Shown: positions 1 through 8,769, counted from the stretch's first letter. The stretch: DNA of 49,837 nt from Granulosicoccus sp. (GCA_020627685.1 JAHDGK010000012.1:1-49837), one strand, 5' to 3'. Notes: generated by a model from the sequence alone, not told the origin. Numbers and translations: made by a program.

Positions 1-60
1 GACGATTTGATCGTGGCAATGCTACAAGCAACCCAACCGTTAAGAGATGAGAAGAGCTGA
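1..60 (+). CDS. C-terminal tail of an unidentified protein (partial)
   Basis: An open frame enters from the left edge and ends at TGA 58-60, giving 19 residues ending LRDEKS. The fragment is too short to assign. The stop overlaps the next possible start (ATGA arrangement at 58-62), which would fit translational coupling. A competing frame (starting at base 3) is also open up to a TGA at 48-50 and then joins the frame of the following small ORF, so it is unclear which frame is real. Confidence 0.25.
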   Translation, partial: DDLIVAMLQATQPLRDEKS

Positions 61-218
61 TGTCGGCCCCTAACGTCGTCGTGATTATGGCCTATCATGC
101 AACCCTGACATCTTGGGACTATCAACCACCGCGGGATGCGTCGCAGGAGTTCGTGCGGAATCACATAGAGTGGACCGTCATGGCTAGCAAATCCAGATAC
201 CCGAAGTTTTCAGGATAA
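60..218 (+). CDS. Small ORF or remnant, 52 aa, possible sulfatase-like C-terminus
   Basis: ATG at 60 opens a 52-codon frame ending TAA 216-218. I do not recognise it with certainty. Its middle, SWDYQPPRDASQEFVRNHIE, has the flavour of C-terminal tails seen in some alkaline-phosphatase-superfamily sulfatases, but this is memory of a pattern and not a match. Upstream in the same frame lies a single TGA (48-50) preceded by more protein-like sequence. The stretch could therefore be the end of a longer gene broken by one stop codon, a coupled small gene, or chance. It ends 21 bases before the stop of the convergent M29-like gene. Confidence 0.25.
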   Translation: MSAPNVVVIMAYHATLTSWDYQPPRDASQEFVRNHIEWTVMASKSRYPKFSG

Positions 219-239
219 GTATGTGCGGTCGCTTGCGCG

Positions 240-1337
240 TCAAACGCCGTCTTCAAAACCAATTTGTGTTGTTGGGTTCTGGAACATATCGGCCAGGTTT
301 TGATGCCTGTCCAATATTTCCGACACGCCGTTAATACGCTCAGGAATCAATCGACCGTTCTCCCAAACCGCAATACCATCTAAGGTAATGGTGGGGTCTA
401 GGATGTGCCAGCAAATTTCCCCGGGCGCATACTCGCCGCAGGTGTGAAAGTGAAGCACCCGGGGATTACCAAAGGCACTGCCTGACCACCGAATAATGTC
501 GTCTTTTGCATTGGCACCGAAGTGGCAACCAGGGTGTATACCGGCATGCCATGAGTCTACAAACCAAGGGTCGAGTCCAAACTGTTCACTGATTGCATGG
601 TAGTGCGCTTCTACTCGCTGTACGCATTCATAGTTTCCTTCAAAATGGGTAATCTGATTGTCGGTTACGCAAGCGAACAAAACTTTGGGTAGTTCGAGCA
701 TGTAAGGCTCATACACTTTTGAACCGGTGCCTGTCAGAAAATTACTCAGTGCAATCTTCCCGCTCATACCTTGAGCCGGGATGGGTCTGGGAACCAGTAA
801 AGGAAATCGTTTCAAGGTCACTTCCGGTTTATGGTCTGCGTCCCAGGAGGGTTTCCCGGAATAGTCTGTGCCGCGGGGGCAGGTGACTCTTACGGTTTCT
901 GCTTGTTCAAAGGCTGTATCAATAGCGTGCTTTATTTCGCTCATACCGTGGTAACAGGCTTTGCCGAAATTTGAATTCAAGGCTTCAACATCCAATGTGT
1001 AGCACATGGTTGACGGTGGGATTTTTACGTCACTAGAGAATCGAATTTGATCTCCTACCCGCGAGAAGAATACGATGTGATCAAAGCCTGACAAGGTGTC
1101 GACTAGTTTGGATTTACCCGCATCGTCCGTGATGAAAGTATCCGATACAGTTTCGAAAACGGTGAGTCCCATATCTCTGCCGGTGTTGGCTGCAATACGG
1201 GGTGCGAAATCATCATAGTATCCGGTGCTGTCTGGCTCCCGGACGATAAGTAAGCGTTCTCCGGCCTTACCGCCAACGCAATCTCGCAAGAGTGCCATGG
1301 CACCGTCTATCTGGGTTGATTCAGGCGTGGTAATCAT
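240..1337 (-). CDS. M29/NicX-like metalloenzyme
   Basis: 365 residues from ATG at 1337. The protein resembles the M29 aminopeptidase fold family, which also includes 2,5-dihydroxypyridine 5,6-dioxygenase (NicX), a non-haem iron ring-cleaving enzyme of about 350 residues. Candidate metal-binding segments are SWHAGIHPG (about residues 262-270), VLHFHTCGEYAPGE (294-307) and HILDPTITLDG (311-321). Length fits NicX-type enzymes better than classical M29 peptidases (about 400). It is the last of three minus-strand genes (2OG oxygenase, AhpD-like, this gene) with gaps of 31 and 52 bases, so probably one operon. An oxygenase neighbourhood favours ring cleavage or amide hydrolysis over general peptide turnover, but the substrate is unknown. 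Fold-family call fairly sure; reaction unsure. Confidence 0.6.
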   Translation of the reverse strand: MITTPESTQIDGAMALLRDCVGGKAGERLLIVREPDSTGYYDDFAPRIAANTGRDMGLTVFETVSDTFITDDAGKSKLVDTLSGFDHIVFFSRVGDQIRFSSDVKIPPSTMCYTLDVEALNSNFGKACYHGMSEIKHAIDTAFEQAETVRVTCPRGTDYSGKPSWDADHKPEVTLKRFPLLVPRPIPAQGMSGKIALSNFLTGTGSKVYEPYMLELPKVLFACVTDNQITHFEGNYECVQRVEAHYHAISEQFGLDPWFVDSWHAGIHPGCHFGANAKDDIIRWSGSAFGNPRVLHFHTCGEYAPGEICWHILDPTITLDGIAVWENGRLIPERINGVSEILDRHQNLADMFQNPTTQIGFEDGV

Positions 1338-1389
1338 ACGACCTCTATGCCCGGTGCGCGATCAGAATAGTTAGTGTGTTTCATAGGCA

Positions 1390-1974
1390 TCACTTGGAGT
1401 CACTTGCGTAATAGCCGACAGTATCCCCGTCTGTCGTGACACCTAAGCCGTTAAGCAAACGGTTAACGTAATTGAAGTAGCCAATAATCTGATTAGCTTC
1501 CAAAATCTGTCCGTCATCTAAGCCTTCATGTTGTAACTGAGACACATCCTCCTGAGTCATGTCGCCAGGGTGCAACGTGAGTTTGCGAGCGTATTGCATG
1601 AGGGCCAATTCTTTACCCGCAAAGGCAGTCTCTGGAGAATCGTTATGCAGCGCCTCCTCAATAGCATCGGCTTTTTTATCATCATTGATCAGGTGCCTGG
1701 CATTGGCCCAGTGATTAGCCAGTGAATAGGGGCATTTGTTTAAGATAGAAACGTAGGATGAAATACTTTCTTGTAACCATTCGGGCAGGGTGTTTGTCTC
1801 ATCGTGTAATGCGGCCCTATACAGTGCAACATGACCACGCATGGTATTGGGGCGATGAGAGTGAACACGCATCACGTTGTCCACGGTGCCATGGGGTGTG
1901 CGAGCAAGTTTTAACGCATCGAGCAAATCATCATCGGCGTCTTTGTCCGATATCATGCTGATCCAGGCGCTCAT
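1390..1974 (-). CDS. AhpD-like / carboxymuconolactone decarboxylase family protein with CPYS motif
   Basis: 194 residues, ATG at 1974. All-helical AhpD-type protein of the peroxidase-related branch. The segment SYVSILNKCPYSLANHW (about residues 73-89) aligns with the family active site, usually Cys-x-x-Cys followed by His. Here the first cysteine (C81) and H88 are kept but the second cysteine is serine (S84), so disulfide-based thiol peroxidase chemistry of the AhpD kind is doubtful. It could instead act as a one-cysteine peroxidase or a decarboxylase-like enzyme. It sits between the 2OG oxygenase and the M29/NicX-like gene in a likely three-gene operon, and may handle peroxide or an intermediate from that pathway. 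Confidence 0.65.
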   Translation of the reverse strand: MSAWISMISDKDADDDLLDALKLARTPHGTVDNVMRVHSHRPNTMRGHVALYRAALHDETNTLPEWLQESISSYVSILNKCPYSLANHWANARHLINDDKKADAIEEALHNDSPETAFAGKELALMQYARKLTLHPGDMTQEDVSQLQHEGLDDGQILEANQIIGYFNYVNRLLNGLGVTTDGDTVGYYASDSK

Positions 1975-2005
1975 GACCCAGCCTCATTTGTACGCACGTC
2001 AGTTT

Positions 2006-2989
2006 TCATGACTCAGAGCTTTCCGTTTTTTTGCGATAAGCAAATGCTTTTGCAAAACGCCAAAGTAGATAGTCGCCACAACTGATGGCATCCTCATGGC
2101 CATCGACTTTTGAGCCATGAACGGCTGCCGGGTCAATTAGTGTTTCCGGGTTGGGATCAAACGCTAACACCAATGAGAGTCTCTCGCGCCCGGAGCTGTT
2201 GACAACCCGGTGTGGCGTTGATTTATATTCACCACCTGTCCAGCGGGCCAGTAAATCCGCGACGTTGACGATGAGCGTGCCCTCTATGGGTGGCGCATGT
2301 ATCCAGTCGCCATTAATGTCTTGTACTTGCAGACCACCGGTTGAATCCTGGCACAGTACGGTAAGTACACCGAAATCAGTATGTGGGGCAACACCAAATT
2401 GCTCCTCTCCGCACGATTCATCCTGAGCCGGGTAGTACACAAAAGATGCGCGACTTAACGGTTTATCGCAGCTTTTTAAGAAAAAGTCCTCCGGCAAGTT
2501 TAGTCCGATGGCAAATCCGCGCATAAGATCGAAGGCAACCCGGTGCGCGTATGAAAAATATTCCATGGCCACCACGCTCATTGTCGGCACAAACGCAGGC
2601 CATTGGTTAGCACCACGCAGTGGGTGGTCTTCCTCAGTATGACCTTTGGCGTCCTGATAACCCCAAATAAAACTTTCTTTTAAATCTGCTTTGGCGTCGT
2701 CACCCATTTTTGCAGCCCCGGCCCCGAGCCAGCCACGGTGTTTATCCGAGATTTTTACGGACTCCTTTTCATCCAGGCTTGCGCCAAAAAACTGGTATGC
2801 AGTTGCACTAGCCGCTTTAATAATCTCTTCAGGAATGCCGTGACCCTTTATATAAATAAAGCCAAGTCCGGCACTCGCTTGATGTAGTGCCTGCGCTACG
2901 GATACGGGGTCTGAGCCATCTCTAAGTGGCGTGATATCAATGACCGGTATGGTATCCGGTTGCATAGCGCGAGCTGAAGCGTAAGCCAT
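2006..2989 (-). CDS. 2-oxoglutarate/Fe(II) oxygenase, isopenicillin-N-synthase-like
   Basis: 327 residues, ATG at 2989. The N-terminal DIOX_N region begins at IPVIDITPLRDG (about residues 14-25) and continues with GFIYIKGHGIPEE (43-55). The C-terminal double-stranded beta-helix carries the iron triad H203-x-D205 (APHTDFGVLTVL) and H260 (STPHRVVN), plus the 2OG-binding R270-x-S272 (RERLSLVLAFDPN). The active site therefore appears intact and the length is typical of bacterial members. It should hydroxylate or desaturate a small molecule using 2-oxoglutarate and O2; the substrate cannot be read from sequence. It heads a minus-strand operon with the AhpD-like and M29/NicX-like genes and diverges from the P450 gene across 162 bases. 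Confidence 0.8.
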   Translation of the reverse strand: MAYASARAMQPDTIPVIDITPLRDGSDPVSVAQALHQASAGLGFIYIKGHGIPEEIIKAASATAYQFFGASLDEKESVKISDKHRGWLGAGAAKMGDDAKADLKESFIWGYQDAKGHTEEDHPLRGANQWPAFVPTMSVVAMEYFSYAHRVAFDLMRGFAIGLNLPEDFFLKSCDKPLSRASFVYYPAQDESCGEEQFGVAPHTDFGVLTVLCQDSTGGLQVQDINGDWIHAPPIEGTLIVNVADLLARWTGGEYKSTPHRVVNSSGRERLSLVLAFDPNPETLIDPAAVHGSKVDGHEDAISCGDYLLWRFAKAFAYRKKTESSES

Positions 2990-3151
2990 GGTTGTGCCAT
3001 AGGGGTAGACGCGGCATTTTATGCACAGAACGTTGGCAGGTTCAATAGCTGAAAACGCCCTTAATTTTCTGCATTTCCTCTTTTATGGTTTTTTAGTGAT
3101 AAATCAGGATAATGCATGTAAGCGTTGCACTTTTTGATCGGGAGTTAAGCC

Positions 3152-4339
3152 GTGTTTGATTTGACTAATCCACCCCCCGATTTCATTGAAGATCCGTACC
3201 CGCACTATAGGCAACTGAGGCTCGAAAGCCCGCTACTTAAACAGTCAGACGGGAGCTTTCTGGTATCAAACCATGCCGCACTTGAGCAGATTTACAAGGA
3301 TACGGCGCGTTATTCATCCGATAAAAAAGAGGTTTTCAAACCCCGTTTTGGTGACTCGCCACTATACGAGCATCACACCACGTCTTTAGTATTTAATGAT
3401 CCGCCGTTGCACACCCGCGTCAGAAAAATCATGGTGGGTGCGATGACCCCCAGAGCGATTGCCGGTATGGAGGACGGATTAATAGCCATGATTGATAAGC
3501 TGCTGGATAATTTGCCAGGGGTTAGTGATAACAATCAGGTAGATATCATTGCTCATTATGCCTCTCAAATACCGTTAAACGTTATTGGCAATTTATTTGA
3601 TATGCCTTTGGATGAAAGAGAGCCACTGCGTGATTGGTCGCTAGCTATTCTGGGGGCTTTAGAGCCCACCATTTCTGCTGAGCAGCAAGCCTTAGGTGAT
3701 AAGGCTGTAACTGCGTTTTGCGATTACCTTGATCATTTGGTTGCGGATAGAAAACGCTACCCCGGGGATCCGGATACGGATGTGTTGACTCGATTGATTC
3801 ACACCGAGGGTGAGACGCTAACGCACTCTGAATTGCTGCAAAACTGTATCTTCACATTAAATGCTGGACACGAAACCACCACGAATCTTATTGCAAATGC
3901 CTTGTGTTCGCTGAATGATAACCCGGAACAGAAAGACCTATTACTCAGCACGCCAGCTGTAATCAAAACAGCCGTTGACGAGTTTCTGCGCTATGAAAGT
4001 CCTAATCAGCTCGGTAATAGATTAACCACATCAGAGGTGACGATCAATGACACCGTGATACCAGCAGGAACCAATTTGCATTTAATGATTGGCGCTGCAA
4101 ACCGGGACGATAAGGTATTCAGCGACGCTGAGAAATTGGTGCTCACTCGGAGTCCTAACAAGCATCTGGCATTTGCTGGTGGGCCGCATTCCTGTCTTGG
4201 ATTGAACCTGGCGCGCATGGAAGGGCGTATTGCCATTGGTCGCTTTCTGCAGCGATATCCGTTATTTGCGGTAACGGATAGAGTTCGCTCTCAGCGTTTA
4301 CGATTTCGCGGCTTTCAACAGTTAACCGTCTCGCTTTAA
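3152..4339 (+). CDS. Cytochrome P450 (soluble, bacterial class I)
   Basis: 395 residues starting at GTG 3152, supported by a GGGAG ribosome-binding site eight bases upstream. All P450 hallmarks are present: I-helix oxygen-activation motif AGHETT (238-243), K-helix E277-x-x-R280 in DEFLRYESP, and the haem-ligand loop FAGGPHSCLG with the thiolate C348. There is no membrane anchor, so it is a cytoplasmic monooxygenase needing a ferredoxin and reductase. No dedicated ferredoxin gene lies next to it; the nearest iron-sulfur protein is the GltD-like subunit some 12 kb away. It diverges from the 2OG-oxygenase operon, and the enolase-superfamily gene follows 99 bases downstream on the same strand. 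Substrate unknown. Confidence 0.92.
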   Translation: MFDLTNPPPDFIEDPYPHYRQLRLESPLLKQSDGSFLVSNHAALEQIYKDTARYSSDKKEVFKPRFGDSPLYEHHTTSLVFNDPPLHTRVRKIMVGAMTPRAIAGMEDGLIAMIDKLLDNLPGVSDNNQVDIIAHYASQIPLNVIGNLFDMPLDEREPLRDWSLAILGALEPTISAEQQALGDKAVTAFCDYLDHLVADRKRYPGDPDTDVLTRLIHTEGETLTHSELLQNCIFTLNAGHETTTNLIANALCSLNDNPEQKDLLLSTPAVIKTAVDEFLRYESPNQLGNRLTTSEVTINDTVIPAGTNLHLMIGAANRDDKVFSDAEKLVLTRSPNKHLAFAGGPHSCLGLNLARMEGRIAIGRFLQRYPLFAVTDRVRSQRLRFRGFQQLTVSL

Positions 4340-4438
4340 ACACCGAGTTTGAAACCGCTTTGATAGTGACTTTGAATTAGTATTTCAGCAACGGCTATAT
4401 GTCAGGTAATTGTTAATCCTTATTTACGGAAAACCTTA

Positions 4439-5635
4439 ATGAAAATTGAAGCGGTTGAAACATTGAGACTTGAGGAGCATCCGAATTTGGTGTGGGTCAG
4501 AATCCATACAGATACCGGATTAACGGGTCTGGGTGAAACCTATTTCGGGGCTGGTCCTGTTGAAGCCGATATCCATGGTCGTATTGCGCCCATTATCCTT
4601 GGGATGGACGCCAGTAAAATCGAACACCTGAACATGAAGATGCAACCCTATGTCGGTTTCACAGGCAGTGGTGCAGAAGTTCGTGCTCTGGCTGCGGTTG
4701 ATGTTGCCTTATGGGATATCGCAGGAAAAGCAGCCAACATGCCGCTTTGCGATTTATTGGGCGGAAGAACACGCGATGATATTCAGGTATACAACACCTG
4801 CGCTGGCCCGAACTACGTGAGCAAGACATCTGCGGTGAGGCCTGATAATTTCGGTGCGGTTTCAAGTGCAACAGAAGACTACGAAGATTTACAGGCGTTT
4901 CTACACCGCCCGGAGGAGCTTGCTTCTGCCTTATTAGACATGGGCATAAGCTCCATGAAAATCTGGCCCATTGATCTGGCGGCTGGCGCGTCAGATGGTG
5001 TGGATATTTCCACACAGGATTTGAAAAAAGGGATTGAGCCGTTCGAAAGAATACGAGCAGCGCATGGCGATAAAATGAGGCTGAAAGCAGAATTACACGG
5101 CCTGTGGAGTCTTAACGCGGCTAAAAAAATTGCCAAGGCACTGGAACCATTGGATATGGATTGGATAGAAGATCCTGTCTATATGGATCGAACGCATGAA
5201 GTTCGTGAGCTTGCCGATTTTACTTACGCGCCATTAGCAGGTGGTGAGACTCTGGCAAGCTTGGGTCAATTCTCATCTTTAATCAACGAAGGAAATATTG
5301 GAACGCCCATTATGGATGTTACATGGGCCGGGGGCGTTACAGCAGCTAAAAAGATAGCAGCGCTGGCAGAGGCGAGGTCCCGCCCCATCGCGTTTCACGA
5401 TTGCTCCGGTCCGGTAACTCTAGCGGTATCAACGCATCTGGCATTGAATTTACGAAATGTCAGGGAGCAGGAGATTGCTAGAGGCTTTTACTACACCTGG
5501 TATCAGGAGTTTGTAGACGTGTTGCCGCCCATCAAAAATGGTCGTATCTCTATTCCAGGTGGGCCAGGTTTGGGCTTGGATTTACTGCCGGATTTAACAG
5601 ATCGGCCAGATGCTATTCATCGAGTCAGTCGCTAA
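4439..5635 (+). CDS. Mandelate racemase/muconate-lactonizing enzyme family protein
   Basis: 398 residues, ATG at 4439. This is an enolase-superfamily enzyme with an N-terminal capping domain (about 1-120) and a C-terminal barrel. Probable Mg2+ ligands are E218 (KAELHG), E244 (DWIEDPVY) and E270 (AGGETL). A D293/H320 pair (IMDVTWAGG and AFHDCSGP) resembles the Asp-His catalytic dyad of the mandelate-racemase subgroup. On the other side of the barrel I see only one candidate Lys (K174 in MKIWP) where many members have a K-x-K pair. The enzyme probably abstracts a proton next to a carboxylate, as a sugar-acid or hydroxy-acid dehydratase or racemase. It follows the P450 and ends 5 bases before the convergent DUF3237 gene. 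Confidence 0.85.
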   Translation: MKIEAVETLRLEEHPNLVWVRIHTDTGLTGLGETYFGAGPVEADIHGRIAPIILGMDASKIEHLNMKMQPYVGFTGSGAEVRALAAVDVALWDIAGKAANMPLCDLLGGRTRDDIQVYNTCAGPNYVSKTSAVRPDNFGAVSSATEDYEDLQAFLHRPEELASALLDMGISSMKIWPIDLAAGASDGVDISTQDLKKGIEPFERIRAAHGDKMRLKAELHGLWSLNAAKKIAKALEPLDMDWIEDPVYMDRTHEVRELADFTYAPLAGGETLASLGQFSSLINEGNIGTPIMDVTWAGGVTAAKKIAALAEARSRPIAFHDCSGPVTLAVSTHLALNLRNVREQEIARGFYYTWYQEFVDVLPPIKNGRISIPGGPGLGLDLLPDLTDRPDAIHRVSR

Positions 5636-5640
5636 TTGGG

Positions 5641-6105
5641 TTAGGTGATAGCAAACAACGACAATACAACGGATTTTTTCAACCGCGCGCCCGTTCCGAC
5701 AAACAGTGTTTTATTAACCCAGTGATATCGTTCATCTCCCGTTTCCAGTCGTGCTTGGGTACGCATGTAGTACTTGTCGGGAGAAACATCTTCTCCACGG
5801 GTTATAGCCGCTATTACTTCCGGGTCTCCATGTCGGTACCCGTAGTTGATGATTTCGATGATCGCGCCATCATCGGTTTGCATGGCATAGCGTGTATCGA
5901 GTTCTGCCAGACCATCGTCAAAAATGGTTTGCCAATCAGCACCGACGTTGAGCAAGTGTCCGTTAATTCTCGGGCCTGAGACCGTACCACCTACGATAGG
6001 AATGATGCGTCTGGCGCCGGCTCTGCCTTGCCCGAGTTCCTGTATGGAGGAAAGCTCTACCGTTATGTCGCAAACATGTTCAAGCTGTGGGGCGGATAGT
6101 TGCAT
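5641..6105 (-). CDS. DUF3237 domain protein
   Basis: 154 residues, ATG at 6105. The whole protein matches the DUF3237 pattern: GARRIIPIVGGTVSGPRING near residues 31-50, then a conserved ADWQTIFDDGLAELDTRYA segment and YYMRTQARLETGD. It is a small beta-barrel protein of unknown biochemical function that often occurs beside catabolic genes. There is no signal peptide, so it is probably cytoplasmic. The start lies 15 bases downstream of the PhyH-family gene stop on the same strand, so the two are almost certainly co-transcribed. DUF3237 may process the product of the oxygenase, but that is only inferred from adjacency. Confidence 0.8.
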   Translation of the reverse strand: MQLSAPQLEHVCDITVELSSIQELGQGRAGARRIIPIVGGTVSGPRINGHLLNVGADWQTIFDDGLAELDTRYAMQTDDGAIIEIINYGYRHGDPEVIAAITRGEDVSPDKYYMRTQARLETGDERYHWVNKTLFVGTGARLKKSVVLSLFAIT

Positions 6106-6120
6106 TATTAGTATTCATTG

Positions 6121-7095
6121 TTATGCACATAAAGGATCATGACGATACCGATTCCAACGTTCATTGAAAGTGGCGTCTCTAATACCTTTTGATATCTCTG
6201 TGCGTGCAGATACCCATTGTTCGGACCAACGCTGCGGATCGTTGAGAACACGTTCTGGATGTTTTACAGAACGTGCTAAGAATTCTGGGAAGCATTCTCG
6301 ACCCGTGCTATATCCTGGAGGTTGATAGCGTAGGTCGAAACTCCAACGCAGCTTGTCGGAAGTGTTCGGTCCGGCACCGTGCCAGGTCTTACGATGCAGT
6401 AAAACGACACCGCCGGCTTTTACACTCAGATTGACATGTTCATGTTCGCGAACAAAATCTCCGGGAATAAAAATTTCGCCCACGCCACTGCGTCCAGGGC
6501 AATGCAATCCCAGTTTGTCCCAGCGATGACTTCCGGCAATGGCTTGCATACACCCCATTTCAGGAGTGGCATCACTGATGGCCACCCATACCGTCAGCAT
6601 GGGGGAGTTCTCAGCCTCCTCGATGATAACAGCGGCATCTTGATGCCATCCGGTGCGGGCCATATTGGAGTTGCCACGACCTTTTTCTGACAAAGCATTT
6701 TCAGGTGGTTTTATGCGGGCATGTTGAACCGGGTTTGAGATAACTTCTTGGCCGACAATGGACTCTGCTATATCCAAAATCGCTGAATTGGTCAGTAGTT
6801 GGAACACTGCAGGCCCGGTATGCACGCCTGCGGATTCATCCAAACCCTCCTTAAGAGGAAGACTGATATCTAAAAATTCGTAGGCATCGGGGTCATTGAC
6901 AATTAGGTGAGTTAATTTCTCATCAAGGCTTAGGGTATGCCAGTTTGAACAAGCACTTTGGCGTTGCTCAGCAACACGATCGATTAGCTCATCATATTCA
7001 TGACGGATGTTGTGAATGAGTTGATCATCAAGAACATTTTCCACCACCAGAAAACCTTGTTCTTCAAACTGATCTAATTGTGTTTTGTTCAGCAT
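6121..7095 (-). CDS. Phytanoyl-CoA dioxygenase (PhyH) family 2OG/Fe(II) oxygenase
   Basis: 324 residues, ATG at 7095 with a GTGGAG ribosome-binding site a few bases upstream. PhyH-type features: N-terminal LDQFEEQGFLVVENVL (7-22), iron ligands H151-x-D153 in GWHQDAAV, the distal H239 in TWHGAGPN, and 2OG-binding R250 in KLRWSFDL. The segment TVWVAISDATPEMGCMQAIA is typical of bacterial PhyH enzymes. Length is normal. Family members hydroxylate varied small molecules (CoA esters, betaines, osmolytes), so no substrate is assigned. It forms a pair with the downstream DUF3237 gene. It is the second 2OG-dependent oxygenase within 5 kb. Confidence 0.85.
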   Translation of the reverse strand: MLNKTQLDQFEEQGFLVVENVLDDQLIHNIRHEYDELIDRVAEQRQSACSNWHTLSLDEKLTHLIVNDPDAYEFLDISLPLKEGLDESAGVHTGPAVFQLLTNSAILDIAESIVGQEVISNPVQHARIKPPENALSEKGRGNSNMARTGWHQDAAVIIEEAENSPMLTVWVAISDATPEMGCMQAIAGSHRWDKLGLHCPGRSGVGEIFIPGDFVREHEHVNLSVKAGGVVLLHRKTWHGAGPNTSDKLRWSFDLRYQPPGYSTGRECFPEFLARSVKHPERVLNDPQRWSEQWVSARTEISKGIRDATFNERWNRYRHDPLCA

Positions 7096-7248
7096 AGCGA
7101 CTCCACTTTGATAAACAGTATTAACAATTTAATGCGATATCGTGATCTTCCGGAATTCATCTCTCAAACGCAATCCCTTGCGCCCCAACAATGGCGCGAA
7201 CTGAACAATGGGCATAATATGCGGAAGCATTGACATCCTGGCAGTGAG

Positions 7249-8769
7249 TTAGTACCAGGCATCGGGGAGTTCGCTTTTTCGACGAGAGACGAAATCATCC
7301 AGCGCCTCTTTTATGGCTATATCCATGGGGGGAGTCTCATAGTCGCGAAGCATTTGATTCCATTTGTCGAAAGCGCGTCTACGCATGTCATGTCCGCCTT
7401 TTTCCTCCCAGCTTTCTACGTTCTCACTATCGCTGAGTTCTGCATCATAAAACGCGTTCTGGTAATGGCGCATGGTGTGTGCTGATCCCAAAAAGTGTCC
7501 GCCCGGTTCGGTTTCAAGGTATGCGTCTTTCGCAAATTGGTCGTCGCTTACGTCCAAGCCGGCCATGACTTTTTGATAGCTACCGAGACGATCAGCATCC
7601 ATGACTAATTTTTCAAATCCGGTTGCCAGTCCACCTTCAAGCCAACCGGCTGCATGTAAGGTGTAGTTGGAGCCTGCCAAGACGGTTGAATGCATGGAGT
7701 CAGCGCTTTCATACGCGGCCTGTGCATCTTCAATTTTTGATGCTGTGAGTGAACCACCGCAGCGCAGCGGAAGCCCGGCTCGTCTGGCCAACTGTCCAAT
7801 GACATAATTTGAAACTACGGGTTCGGGCATTCCAAAAGTTGGCGCGCCAGATTTCAAACTCATGGATGATAAGAAGTTGCCCATGACGAATGGGGCTCCA
7901 GGCTTAATCAGTTGTACAAATGCGCAGCAGATCATGGACTCAGCCATGGCCTGGGCAACCGATGCCGCTGTGGAGACCGGACCCATGGCACCGGTCAAGA
8001 TAAACGGGGTGACCACCATGGCTTGGCCGCGTGAGGAATAAACCTGAATGGTTTCCGTTACCACCCGATCAATTAGCAGCGGGGAATTGGTATTCACATT
8101 TGCCATGATGACGACGTTATTGTCCATAACGGCTTGGCCGTGAACAATTTCAGCCATGTCTACGCTGTCTTGAGCACGGCTCTTTTCGGTGATGGCACCT
8201 AAGTGGGGTTTATCGCTGTTCACCATATGGCTGTAGAGCATATCCAGATGTCGTTTAGAAACCGGAACGTCGGTGGGTTCTGTAATGACAAATCCTCCGT
8301 GATGGAGGTACGGATGCATGTACGTTAATTTAACGAGTTTGTCGAAGTCGTTGATGGTTCCGTATCGGCGTCCGCCTTCCAGATCGCGCACGAAGGGTGC
8401 GCCATAGATCGGGGCAAAAACCTGATTACAACCTCCGATAACCACGGATCGCTCCGGGTTTCTAGCAAGTTGAGTGAATTGGGAGGGGGCTTTGGCACAT
8501 TGGGCTCGAACCCATTGCGCATCGGCGAAGACTTTGTCTCCAACGATTTTCACACCTGCCGCTTGCCAAATTTTTAGTGCCTCGGGATCGTCACGAAAAG
8601 CGAAACCCACGTTTTCGAACATCCAGTCGACTTGGCTTTCGATTGCGACAAGCTGTTCTTCATCCAAGGGATCGAAGAAAGGCAATTGACGCTTTATATA
8701 GGCTGGAGCTGCAGCTGCGGGTTTACGCGATGCAGTGCTCCTTCGGGTGCGGCGTGATTGGCGGGTCAT
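7249..8769 (-). CDS. Trimethylamine methyltransferase (MttB) superfamily protein, non-pyrrolysine type
   Basis: 506 residues, ATG at 8769. The body matches the MttB superfamily barrel, for example PIYGAPFVRDLEGGRRYGTI (about 120-139), TGAMGPVSTAASVAQAMAE and SNYTLHAAGWLEGGLATGFE. The frame is continuous through the region where archaeal MttB has its in-frame amber (pyrrolysine) codon, so this is a non-Pyl member like those that demethylate glycine betaine or related quaternary compounds via a corrinoid protein. The N-terminus is Arg/Ala/Ser-rich (TRRSTASRKPAAAAP) and probably disordered. No corrinoid protein or reactivase gene is visible in the window. It is divergent from the TAXI-TRAP-dddP operon across 254 bases, which suggests methylated osmolytes such as DMSP or betaines as substrates. 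That link is inference. Confidence 0.85.
   Translation of the reverse strand: MTRQSRRTRRSTASRKPAAAAPAYIKRQLPFFDPLDEEQLVAIESQVDWMFENVGFAFRDDPEALKIWQAAGVKIVGDKVFADAQWVRAQCAKAPSQFTQLARNPERSVVIGGCNQVFAPIYGAPFVRDLEGGRRYGTINDFDKLVKLTYMHPYLHHGGFVITEPTDVPVSKRHLDMLYSHMVNSDKPHLGAITEKSRAQDSVDMAEIVHGQAVMDNNVVIMANVNTNSPLLIDRVVTETIQVYSSRGQAMVVTPFILTGAMGPVSTAASVAQAMAESMICCAFVQLIKPGAPFVMGNFLSSMSLKSGAPTFGMPEPVVSNYVIGQLARRAGLPLRCGGSLTASKIEDAQAAYESADSMHSTVLAGSNYTLHAAGWLEGGLATGFEKLVMDADRLGSYQKVMAGLDVSDDQFAKDAYLETEPGGHFLGSAHTMRHYQNAFYDAELSDSENVESWEEKGGHDMRRRAFDKWNQMLRDYETPPMDIAIKEALDDFVSRRKSELPDAWY

Noticed and set aside
7249-8769. Pyrrolysine-containing MttB
   Set aside because: The reading frame has no internal TAG, and no pyl genes are present, so it is a non-Pyl homologue.
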